Assembly (NCBI GenBank): GCA_902702965.1
Contig: CACRXP010000427.1
Coordinates: 471,316 to 535,315 of the forward strand
From: Spirometra erinaceieuropaei
Lineage: Eukaryota > Platyhelminthes > Cestoda > Diphyllobothriidea > Diphyllobothriidae
Length of the DNA stretch: 64,000 nt
Direction of reading: 5' to 3'
The notes beneath the pieces were generated by a model. That model saw only the letters and a list, made by a program, of their open reading frames with translations, made no database searches and was not told the DNA's origin. The translations under genes and the position numbers were made by a program. Below, piece after piece: positions 13,001 through 22,990 of the stretch (within the stretch, counting starts at the first letter, position 1; every line of letters begins with the position of its first letter).

Positions 13001-15534
13001 CACAAGTTTGTGTATCACCGGTGTGGCAATAAGTTTCATTCGGATGGTTACTAAATGTTCTTGTATTTTGAAATTAAATGCAAAATGAAAACGATATTCT
13101 GGAAGAAAAATTCCCTTTGCAAATGTCAAAACTGCAGATCAAATGATTCCATGTAAGGAATAGCTATTGAACGGTTTCTGTCAGATTGCTCTCTCGGGTA
13201 GATTAATCGCAATTCCAGAAAATCTAACCAGTTCACATAGTGCACAAAAACGCACGGCTGCAGAATTTCACACTGATCTCTGACACATGAGACCGAGTGA
13301 ACGCGCCGAGCGCTTATGTGTGCACACTCGTACGTGTGGACGCGGGCATCCTAGTCCTCTCTCGACAACTGCCTGTCCATTAACCAGGTTTCTACGCCTG
13401 ATCTACAACTAGAGGAGTGCCGTGTCACCTCTTAACTAGAATCGACAAGGGCCAGCATTTACCATGGCCAGCATGCATTCAGTTAGGCATCTGTGTCAAT
13501 CCAAGCCACCATGTTCGCTTAGCCGAATGGAATGGGAACGCGCAACAGTATTCAAGAGATAATTACGGACTAGTCAGCGGAGGTAAATTTAACCATGAAT
13601 TAGGGGGGGGGGGGTGAATCTGATAGTTATATATGTGGAGCGCGAAAATAATCACGGCGAGGTTGCTAAAGGATTCAATTCGATGAATTTTGGTGGGTGA
13701 ACACTGACGCACCGTTTGGCTTCGAATATACATATACACAGTAGATGTAATAACTCGTGTAACGTTAATCGAAATTCTGAAATGCGTTTTCGACTCAAAA
13801 AGATTACTCAAGTAGAAATTTAATATTAACTAGGATGCGAAGTAATATCAAAATATTCCAGTTACTTCATGATTTCGTCTTCTTGACAAACGTCTTTTCC
13901 GCCGCCTGCGAAAACTGCATTCTGCAAAACATGACTACATAATTAGTATAATTTTTTCTCATCGATTTTCTATGTCCTTGTAAACTCAAAAATATTTCAC
14001 AGAAACATGCATGGAAATATTAATTTTTTTCACTCCTTTGGTAGAAAATTACATCCTCTTTGGATTTTATGCCTGAAAGAAGGATATAATTTGGGCTAAA
14101 CGACTGTTCTAATTCCCGAATAACTTCGAGGCCGACTTGCCGCTACACTTTCATTCCGGGTTTCCAAACTACAAGTTGTATACTTTCCGCATATAAAAAT
14201 ACATTCGTATACTCTATTAAGAGGAGGCCGTATGTGGTTCATAAAATGTAACAGTGAATTCTGGTCATATTGTAAACTTTACAAGCAACATTAATAAATA
14301 CTGCGATACGGTGTTTTATTAAGGAGGTTTTCGTGGTCTTAAAAATCTCATGATCAGGAAATTTCTTCAGACGAAGTATTAACTTTCTTTAAGTATAACA
14401 TTTAAAGAGTCGTAAGTTTCTGCCAAATGAGTAAAAGAATGGGTATTTGTATGCATGTTTTCTATGAAATATATTTAAATTTATATGGGCATCGAAAAAT
14501 GATGAAAAAATTCATACTAATTACACAGTCATTTTTACAGAGCGCAGTCTTTGCGGACGATCGAATATAAGTTTGTTAAAAGTTTGGCATCCCGAAGTAA
14601 CTGAAATATCTTGGAATTATTCTGTACAGTAGTCAATATTCCAACTCATCTTGAGTAATCTTTTAAAGTCGAAAACGCATTTCAGAATTTCGGTTAGCAC
14701 TGCATGTGTTAGCACATCTACTTTATACGTATCTATCCAGTAGATGTGCACAGTTAAGTCCATGCACTGGCCGACATTTCATTTTCATCTTCTTCCAGGG
14801 GTGATGGGCGCGGTATGCATATATATTTGAAAATGGGCATCTCAAAAAGCATAATTTGAAATAAATAAATCCATTGGGAATTATAACACAATCCATTTTG
14901 TAAATTTTCGACCTTGGTCACCCAATTCGTCCTCATACGTGAAGCAAGTGTGCAAAAATGTTAAAATGTAAACATGCATAAAAATCAATGTCACCGTTTC
15001 ACTCCTGCCAGACTAGACGAGTTGGGTCAATATGAATCTCATAAAATTGTTCAATTAAAATGGACCAGGTCGTATACTTGATAAGTCGCACTATTAAACG
15101 TTCTGACGGAAAACTGTATGAGTAGACCTTCTACGATCTTAAAAATCGTATGAAAGGCAAATATTTTAAAACCGAAAGACACCCCTTTCTTGAGTATAAA
15201 CATCTAACAAGACGTAATTTGCTACCAAAAAAGTAAAGGAAAGAATATCTTCAGCCATATTTTTTATAAAATGCAATTGAATTTATAAGGGCATCGATTA
15301 TCAATAATATATTTTTATACTACATAAATATTCATATTTAGCAAAGGAAAGTTCTTGCAGACGACCGAATGAGAGATCATTCAAAGGCCGGCATGTTACT
15401 AACATTCAATGAGACATAAAATTTACTGTATAGCATAGGGGAGACGACGGAGTTTCAAGGTATGAAGTTTGTTTGCTGTAGAGCAGAGGTGGTATGAATT
15501 AAAATACCGTATAATGGAAAAGGAAGAAGTTCTT
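10010..15534. other. intergenic, nothing recognised apart from simple repeats
   Basis: No gene is recognised. Short simple sequence is present: a CA run near 11765-11779 and a G tract near 13605-13616. The 13.8-15.5 kb part is AT-rich and without long open frames. Overlapping open frames at 10455-10885 match no family I know. Confidence 0.5.
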
Positions 15535-15885
15535 CTGAAAATCTAGGATAGCATTACCAACAAAGTCAAGCGAAACTGGAATGGTCACTTCTGGCTTATT
15601 AGCCGTCGGCAGCCAGTCCTCTCCAACCCCGAATTTTGGAACACCTGTGGTTCGATCCCACAGCCTGATAGTTAGAAGTGTAATATCCATAACCAGTGAG
15701 CCATAGGCTCGTTTTCCTGTCAACTGAGATCGGATATGTACAATAGCGCTAGCCGAGCGCGCTACGGAACTCACTCATTTCGAGGTTGATTATGGCTGGC
15801 TAACGACGGCTAATAGGCCAAAAATTGCCACTTCATTCTTCCTCGTCTTTGTCGGTAATGCCATCCTGCCCACATATGTAGATCA
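15535..15885. repeat. two diverged tRNA-headed repeat copies, inverted
   Basis: On the minus strand (about 15535-15785) a tRNA-like head is readable, with an A box (TGGCTCACTGGTTATGG) and a B box (GGGATCGAACC). A body follows that is shared with the copies at 16.4, 20.0 and 49.8 kb. On the plus strand (about 15786-15885) a second body fragment follows in inverted orientation, containing GGCTAATAGGCC and CTTTGTCGGTAATGCCATCC. The hammerhead-like core of both copies is mutated (CTGCCGA and CTAACGA instead of CTGATGA). Confidence 0.7.
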
Positions 15886-16392
15886 CGTCCATCACACCTC
15901 GAGGGAAATGAAAAGGAAATAATGGCCAACTCATGGAGCAGATCGTATTTGCACTGACATTTCGGAAACTTCCTCGTTCCCATCCTCAGCCTGGCGGAGT
16001 TGCCGCTCCTGCTGGTGATAATTTATCGAACCTCTCCGCCCGTCCCAGATTACAGCCGTGATCGACGCCCGAGCTTTAACCTGCCCGTTTACTGCTGACT
16101 AAGGTCGACCGCTGGAAGGTTATCTTGACCTTTATTTCCTTTGATGCCTGCGAGATGTAGCCAATTCAGTGTGTTTGTTGGCCTCCCCCACGCCATTCGG
16201 CGGCCAGATCAGTCGTTGGTGTTCCCGTGAGTAGTCGTCGGCTTCGCTGACGCATCATTGCAGGAGTGCTCGACGTTGTTCGGGTATCCTCTGGTCAACC
16301 CTCAGTCACGCGTGCTCACCTGCCCCAGTGACCCCGTCCGAACCAATCCGTGCCTTGTATGCAGCGCCTGGTAGGTGGTATGCAGTATGATA

Positions 16393-16768
16393 AGGGCGCT
16401 CACCGATCGTTCTTACGGAACTCACTCGTTCCGTTGTACCCTACGGGCTCTTTCTCGAGCCCAACCAGCAGCCCCACAGCGGCGCATGATATAGGCAGTA
16501 TGGTATTACCGACAAAGAGAAGGGAGACTGGAATGACCATTTCTGGCTTATTAACCGTCATCAGCCAGTCATACTCAACCCCGAAGTGTCGAACATCTGA
16601 GGCTCGAATTCGCGACCTGTTAGTTAGAAGTCCACGCCTCTAACTGCTGGACCACGAGCCAATTGCCCTGTCGGTTTCGATCGGGAATATACAATGGTAG
16701 GGGCGCTCACCGACCGTTCTTACGAAACTTACTCGTTCCGTTGTGCCTTACTGGCTCTCTCTCGAGTC
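16393..16768 (-). repeat. tRNA-headed, hammerhead-bearing repeat (complete unit)
   Basis: Read on the minus strand, the order is: 69-bp direct repeat (16768-16700), a 'TACCATTG' leader, tRNA-like head with A/B boxes (about 16670-16595), hammerhead-like motif (16570-16526), body, then a second copy of the direct repeat (16461-16393). The direct-repeat spacing is 307 bp. The head gives a Pol III-type internal promoter, so this is a SINE-class element. The hammerhead and flanking direct repeats recall schistosome SM-alpha and animal retrozymes. The element is not coding. Confidence 0.75.
16526..16570 (-). ncRNA. hammerhead ribozyme-like motif in tRNA-headed repeat
   Basis: On the minus strand the parts are stem I GACTGG...CCAGTC (6 bp), core CTGATGA (16564-16558), stem II GGTT-AATA-AGCC, GAAA (16543-16540), and a 2-bp stem III AT-GGTC-AT. 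The predicted cleavage site follows ATT, a valid NUH triplet. Very short stem III forms are known in newt satellite and Penelope-type hammerheads, which often act as dimers. One deviation is that the base pair next to the core in stem II is C/A instead of G/C, so activity is uncertain. Confidence 0.55.
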
Positions 16769-16990
16769 CAACCAACAGCCGCACAACGGCGCATGATACA
16801 GGCTGTGAGACTGCTGATTGGGCTCGAGAGAGAGCCCGTAATGCACAACGGAACGAGTGAGTTTCGTAAGAACGATCGGTGAGCGCCCCCTGCCATTGTA
16901 TATTCCCGATCGAAACCGACAGGGCAACGGGTTCGTCGCCTCGAGGTTAGAGGTGTGGACTTCTAATTAACAGGCGTCTTGCGTGCAGCG
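16690..16990 (+). repeat. inverted partner of the tRNA-headed repeat (fold-back)
   Basis: From about 16805 the sequence runs in the opposite orientation to the copy at 16393-16768: the GGGCTCGAGAGAGAGCCCGT hairpin, the ACGGAACGAGTGAGTTTCGT segment, the 'CATTGTATATTCCCGATCG' leader and a truncated tRNA-like head (to about 16975). With 16690-16800 it makes a fold-back of about 110-bp arms. It ends in the tRNA head, so no hammerhead is present in this half. Confidence 0.65.
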
Positions 16991-17089
16991 CCTGGTAGGT
17001 GGTATGCAGCATATACTTCATTAGGCTTCACTGCCGCGTCTGTGTGGTACCGGCGCTGGCGTAGGCATCATGATCGCTGCGAACCCTAA

Positions 17090-18130
17090 CAGAACTGTGA
17101 CCCAACTCGAGCGGCACTGGCATACCTGTTAGTCCACAAAAGCACACCCACACTGAGTTTACCGCGGGTTCTAAGTCGAGTGGCAAGTTGGTAGTACCAA
17201 AAGCCACGGCTTTTAGCGCATTTTGATAGCCGCATGCGCGACAGATTTTTTATAATGAGGAAAATGCGCTGGACGCCGACCTCGCTTTCTCTCTCCCTCT
17301 TCTTATACACCAGCCAGTTGTCCGAGCCGGTCAGCCAGCTGATGCTGAGATTGGGAGAGTGGATTGACTGAGCTAAAGGCGTCCTTCTGCTCCTGCCGCA
17401 CACACGACCTGGCCCTTTAAACAATGCACCAGGATTTTATACAAAAAGAGAACACTGCACAGATCTCACATGTAGCAGATGGGCCATCTGGAGGAGTCGA
17501 GGAACACACTTCTCACTTACTTGAAATGTATCTATTTCGTGCGTGCAGCGTGTTCTCTCGGGCATGTTCGTGTGAGGTGCATGTGCTGATGGGGAAATGT
17601 TCGGCGAATTAATTTATTCTGCGGAGGTTTGTTACGGATCTTAGTGAGGCGCAATTGGCCGAGTACACCCAAGCAATTTCTAAATATACGACGGCAATGA
17701 AGACAACTGAGGTGATGGTGAGGGGTGTAAGTTGGTGCTTCGGGCATTGGTCCGCCAGTGTCAGTGCGATGGATTCGCAAGTAACCTGCTAGGCCGATGC
17801 GTAATGTGCATGTGCGGTGGCAGTGCAGTTAGAACAGGCTGGTGGGTGCTGAGTCGGTTTCAGTGGAGGTGCCGCTAGTAGTGACCGCGCTGGCAGATGA
17901 GGGCTTGACAGTGCTGGAGATGTAAGAGTTGACAGGTGTGCAAAGTGTGCTTGGCATATGGACATTGGGGTGAATTCCGCTGTTATGGATACGCATGTGG
18001 CCGAATAGTCCTATGCGGTGAGTGAATGCTTGTAGAAAGTACGGGCAACAGGGGCGGATGCGGCAGGTGTATGCGAGGGCTGTTGGCGCCGGTGCGACGG
18101 TTGCGGCGCAAGGAATTCGTCAGTGACCAG
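17090..18130 (-). mobile_element. 5'-truncated copy of the zinc-finger LINE (finger tail and 3' region)
   Basis: Two parts correspond to the longer LINE at 21.4-26.5 kb. The block around 17201-17480 (including AAGCCACGGCTTTTAGCGCA) is closely similar to 21426-21740. On the minus strand, 17640-18130 reads as decayed C2H2 finger modules (for example RTDTGGPMPEAPTYT near 17760 and the GLFGHMRIH equivalent near 18000). Stops and frameshifts are frequent. I infer an older, 5'-truncated insertion of the same family. Confidence 0.65.
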
Positions 18131-18265
18131 GTCAATGTGCGACCGCAATGAAGAAATTTAGAATCGAGTGCACATTGCTGACTGTGGGAGCGGTGGTGGT
18201 GAGGACAGTGGTGGACAGGGCCTCGCAGGTTTCCTCATAGGTGGTGGGATTGGGAGATGTGGTAG

Positions 18266-18411
<146 letters not shown>

Positions 18412-18619
18412 GAGGTTGTTTCAGGGGCAATGAGGTTAACAGTGGTCGATGGTGGCGGAGCATCGCGAGTGTGATTACAGGTGGTGGGGATGGTCACCGT
18501 CGTGGACGCCGTCGGGTTTGATGCAGAGAGTGAAGATTAGGCAGGCAGGCAGGCAGTGGAGATCCGGTGGTCCGCTTTGTCGTGGAGTTCGGTGTTGCGT
18601 GCGAGTGTGGTGCCTGGAT

Positions 18620-19760
18620 AGGCAATATTTCCAGGGTTTTAATTTGAGTGTCGTCGGTAATTATTCCAGGGACGTTCTGTGTGATTCATGGAAGTGTTGT
18701 GTTAATAATATTGTGGAGTATTTCCAGTCGATCACTTTTAACAATGCCAAACGTGTCATCAACATATCGTACCCATAATTTGGGGTTAACTAGTGGTAAG
18801 GCGATAGCATCTAATTTCTGCATTGTGACTTTTGCGAGAAAACCAGGGATGCGTGACCCCATAGGGGCTCCCTTCAGCTGTGGGTAGTATTCCTGTACAA
18901 ATGAAAAGTTCCCTTCTATACGAAGGTCTAAGAGTTTTAACAAAGCAGATGCAGGGATGTCCATGTCGTAGTACTGGAGACGTTCCTCTGCACATTGTGC
19001 TGCTAAATCCAATGCTATGGAGGTAAACAGAGAAAAGACATCGAAGGATACCATTATTTCATCTACTGCGATTCTCATTAATTGTAATTTGTCCAAAACC
19101 TTCACCGAATTATTGATTGATGCTTCACAATCCTTTATAAACGGATAGAGTTTGCGAAATAGCCATTTAGAAATCTTGTAATTAGATGCACCGATTAACG
19201 ATACAATCGGTCGCAGTGGCACTTCAGGTTTGTGAACCTTAGGTAGTCCCTAGATCTTATGAATGGCTGATTCAGTTTGTTGTAAGGATTTGGCAATATC
19301 TTCTGATGTTTGTTTCTTTCCTGTAAGACGTTTTAGGACTCTTTCGATAGCCGAACTTTGCGCTTTAGTAGGGTCCGTGCTAAGAGGTTTGTAGGTTGAT
19401 CTATCCTCTAATAATGACAACATATTTTCGTTATCGTCTGCTCTGCGCGGTTGATCCTCCTTTGTCTGCAGGAAGTATGACAATGCTTTTGTCACTTTTA
19501 AATGTTTTCAGTGCCTTCTTTTATTCGTGTAATAGTACTGAAAAGGGATTCCGACTCTTTAAGGCATGTACGGTGCTATTTCGGATTGTAAAGCGTTCGT
19601 CGTCAGTAACATTTTTTGCTGATAATATAGACTTCAAGTTTGCAAGGAAATCTAGGGTTTTCGCATATATATGAAAAAAGAAAGAGGTCCTTCGGAAAAA
19701 TCGAGGTGCACTCGTGAATTTTCGAGCTGGTGACACCAACCCGTCATCAGACGAAATGAA
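18620..19760 (-). mobile_element. decayed Penelope-like element (reverse transcriptase fragment)
   Basis: On the minus strand a Penelope-type reverse transcriptase is readable in pieces: KSDKSIVILPADKGG (about 19505-19460); after a frameshift, MLSLLEDRSTYKPLSTDPTK (about 19425-19365); GLPKVHKPEVPLRPIVS after an in-frame TAG (19247-19249); motif A SFDVFSLFTSI; GAPMGSRIPG; and motif C YVDDTF (about 18755). A TGA follows at 18686. The RPIVS and GLPKVHK blocks are diagnostic of Penelope-like elements, as opposed to LINEs. I see no GIY-YIG endonuclease. The copy cannot make a full protein. Confidence 0.85.
18686..19222 (-). pseudogene. Penelope-like reverse transcriptase, core domain remnant
   Basis: This open segment of about 178 codons covers the catalytic part: PLRPIVSLIGASNYKISKWL, SFDVFSLFTSI (first catalytic Asp), GAPMGSR and RYVDDTFGIV (catalytic Asp pair). 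It is interrupted upstream by one in-frame TAG. Upstream of that the same frame continues to about 19495, then shifts. Confidence 0.85.
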
Positions 19761-19899
19761 AACAACGGAGAAAGCCAGTTTGTCACACTAGAATAGTTAG
19801 CGCGACAGGACAGACAGACTATTGGCCTATGATATGGATGGCCGCAGAGTCATGGTAGGTCTTTGAGCGAGGGAGGGGAGGGTGGGGGAGGCGGAACAA

Positions 19900-20200
19900 A
19901 TACGGGTCCCTGTTTTTGAGGGAAGGGCATTACTGACAAAGACAAGGGAGACTGGAATGGCCATTTCTGGCTTATTAGCCGTCGCCAGTCAGTCATGCTT
20001 AACCCCAAAGTGTGGAATATCTGAGGCTCGAACTCACGACCTGTTAGTTAGAAGTCCACGATTCTAACCACTGGGTCACGAGCCCGTTGCCCTGTCGGTT
20101 TTCGATCGGGAATATACAATGGTAGGGGACGCTCACCTATCGTTCTTACGGAACTCACTCGTTCCGTTGTGCCTTACGGGCTTGAGAGAGAGAGCCCGTA
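19900..20200 (-). repeat. tRNA-headed repeat copy (one flanking repeat)
   Basis: On the minus strand: the flanking-repeat segment (about 20198-20128), leader, tRNA-like head (about 20095-20030), then the body with TAATAAGCCAGAAATGGCC. The hammerhead core is mutated to CTGGCGA. The downstream flanking repeat is not visible, so the copy is 3'-truncated. Confidence 0.7.
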
Positions 20201-21399
20201 GTGCCTAGATTCGGGTAGCCACCGATGGGGGTTGTGTGGCATTCAAGGACCAGACGAAGTAGTTACCACTTGCATTATGCGACCTACCACACCTTCACGG
20301 TTTTCACCTTAACTACAAAACATCAAACTCCAGGAAACAAATATACAGTCACGCATATATCAGGTGATTATTTACTTGTTGGCCAAAAATATCTCGAAGT
20401 TTGCCTTTAACAACTTCCTAAAATTGTGAGCATGCTGTCTGTTCCACCAGTACGTCGCGTGTATGCTGTAGTTTGTCCCCTTTTCGATCGTTTCTACGGC
20501 CTTTATTTCTAGACAAGACAGTGGAAACTGACTTCGAGTCGCGGAACTTTGCCTTTGCGAGATCACACGCTCTGCTCACTATAAAACATGCCTCTTTTCT
20601 TCACAGTACTAATACTCTTTATACAACCTAGTGAACTCTTGATTCTAGCTTTACTTTTAGCCATCAGACGATCGACAGGTGAACGTTCACTTCATTTTCA
20701 GTCAATCGGAGTTGGTTGCCACGTGTTTAAACCTTGGGGTATCCCACCACATGTTACCCTTCATTTTTGTACCGTTCTTACCCACCCCTTCTGTACGACA
20801 GGCTACTGTCAGTTTAAGACTTACGACTATGTAGCTGTGAAGTGTATGGAGTTAATGGTGAGACCGGCCCCCTGATCTATTGAACGTTGAGGCTATGCGC
20901 CAGTTCATATGATTAAGGTTGGCAAACTGTCTACTGTCGAGATGACTAAATACCGACAGTTCGACCGTCGATTTCGACGATGTCCACCGTGTGCCCCACA
21001 GCTGCAGCAGCGGTGGGAGCAGGGACGGTGACTTGCGCAGGGGTTTATAGTGCCAGTAGACTTGCGCTGCATCTACCTACACTCTCTCCTCCTCCCCCGC
21101 CTGGGCCCGGTTTTAAGACAGAGTCAAGAAGACCGGAGACGAGGGAGGCCGCAGGTGGATGGCTCGGACGGATCCTCACCTTGGCGTTCCATCACACCCC
21201 CTGGTCCACACGACAATAACCAGGATTTCAACCAACACAACAGAGATTTGGAGGCTGGCACGGCCGAAGCCGCACCTGGGCGTGCCGCCAACGCCTGGCT
21301 CGGATCCCACACTGTGGTGGGAATGCCATAAAGGCCACATTAAAAAGGAGCCATTGCAGCCTGACTCTCAGACCGCCTCCCGTTAAGGAGGAGGTCCAA
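20201..21399. other. intergenic, GC-rich toward the right end
   Basis: No gene is recognised. The part from about 21030 to 21330 is GC-rich and resembles stretches near 35.5 kb, suggesting a shared repeat whose limits I cannot define. Confidence 0.4.
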
Positions 21400-22019
21400 G
21401 GTACCCCGTCAGTTGGCAACATTCCAAGCCACGGCTTTTAGCGCACCGTGATAGCTTCAAGCGCGACAGATTGTTTATAGTGAGGAGAAAGTGCGCTGAG
21501 TCGTCGACCTCACTCTCCCTTCCCATTCCCACACCCCAGCCGCTGCCCGAGCCGGTCAGCAGACTGGAGTGGGGAATGGGCGCGGTGGCTGACATGGTCG
21601 ACTGACCATGCCTGCGCGCGCCACAGCACGACCTGGCCCCCCATACACACAAACACCAGGACTTCACACAACGGGGGTAGAACGGCGTGACTCCCACTTG
21701 CGTGAGAGGGCCGTGGAAGGTGCTGCTTCAGCCCATCCCCAGCCCACCAGTACTCCACTACACACAACACACACACAACGTGACGAACTGCGTGAACCGA
21801 GAGCAGGCCTCAATCAGCAACCTTCCTATCCACGACACTTGACGTGTCGGGATATTCTCGGACACAAGTCGCCCGTGCAGCCGAAGCCGCATGGGGACCG
21901 AGTCGAGATGCACACTTCCCACTTGCGTGGGAGGCGGCAGTTGAGTGCATGAGGTGTGTGAGGGTTGATGTCTGGTTGGGTGATGGTGTTAGGAGGTAGG
22001 GCGTGAGGGAATGTGTGGT

Positions 22020-22990
22020 GTGACCGGCGGTTGTCTACCGCAGGTCGTCGTGGATGCGCATGTGGCCGAATAGACCCATGCGATGCGTGAAGGTGCGAGG
22101 GCAGTGTGGGCAGTGGAGGCGAGTGCGGTGGGTGTAGGTTGGTNNNNNNNNNNNNNNNNNNNNNNNNNNNNNNNNNNNNNNNNNNNNNNNNNNNNNNNNN
22201 NNNNNNNNNNNNNNNNNNNNNNNNNNNNNNNNNNNNNNNNNNNNNNNNNNNNNNNNNNNNNNNNNNNNNNNNNNNNNNNNNNNNNNNNNNNNNNNNNNNN
22301 NNNNNNNNNNNNNNNNNNNNNNNNNNNNGAATAGACCCATGCGATGCGTGAAGGTGCGAGTGCAGTGTGGTCAGTGGAGGCGAGTGCGGTGAGTGTAGGT
22401 TGGTGCTCCAGGCACTGGTTCGCCAGTCTCTGTGCGATGGATTCGCAAGTGATCGACCAGGCCGATTCGTGAAGTGAAGGTGCGATCGCAGTGAGGGCAG
22501 ATGTATTCCTGGCCCTCACGTCTGATGATGGAGGTTGCAGGGGTTGTGCCTGTTGTTGTGTCAGGTGCGGCTGTGGTGAAGTCATGCGCTACAGACGCCG
22601 GAGTGGCCGTCGTTGTGGCAGTGAAGGAGGAAGAGGAGGAGGAAGGGGAGGAGTGAGGGGTGGTAAGGTCGGTGGCGTCGATGTCGGCTGGGGAGTGGTT
22701 AGTGGGTGCACAAGGTGGTGCATCGGGAGTGGGGCTCGGCGGGTGGGTGTGTCAAGGCTGCGGTCAATTCCGCTCTCGTGGATGCGCATGTGGCCGAATA
22801 GACCCATGCGATGAGCGAAGGTGCGAGGGCAGTGTGGGCAGTGGAGGCGAGTGCGGTGGGTGTAGGTTGGTGCTCCAGGCACTGGTTCACCAGTCTCTGT
22901 GCGATGGATTCGCAAGTGACCGACCAGGCCGTTGTGTGAGGTGAAGGTGCGGTCGCAGTGAGGGCAGGTGTAGTCCTGATCCTCATCACT
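22020..22990 (-). repeat. tandemly amplified zinc-finger modules of the LINE tail
   Basis: The module coding for TCPHCDRTF...RTRLHCPHC...[11 protein letters not shown] recurs. The sequence GAATAGACCCATGCGATG (plus strand) appears at about 22070, 22329 and 22797. The copies at 22.80-22.99 kb and 22.33-22.52 kb are nearly identical over 150 bp but are in different frames relative to the main ORF. The array is interrupted by the assembly gap, so the copy number is unknown. Confidence 0.8.
22144..22328. other. assembly gap (185 N)
   Basis: A run of N lies inside the finger-module array, as expected where short, nearly identical repeats defeat assembly. The true length may differ. Confidence 0.99.
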
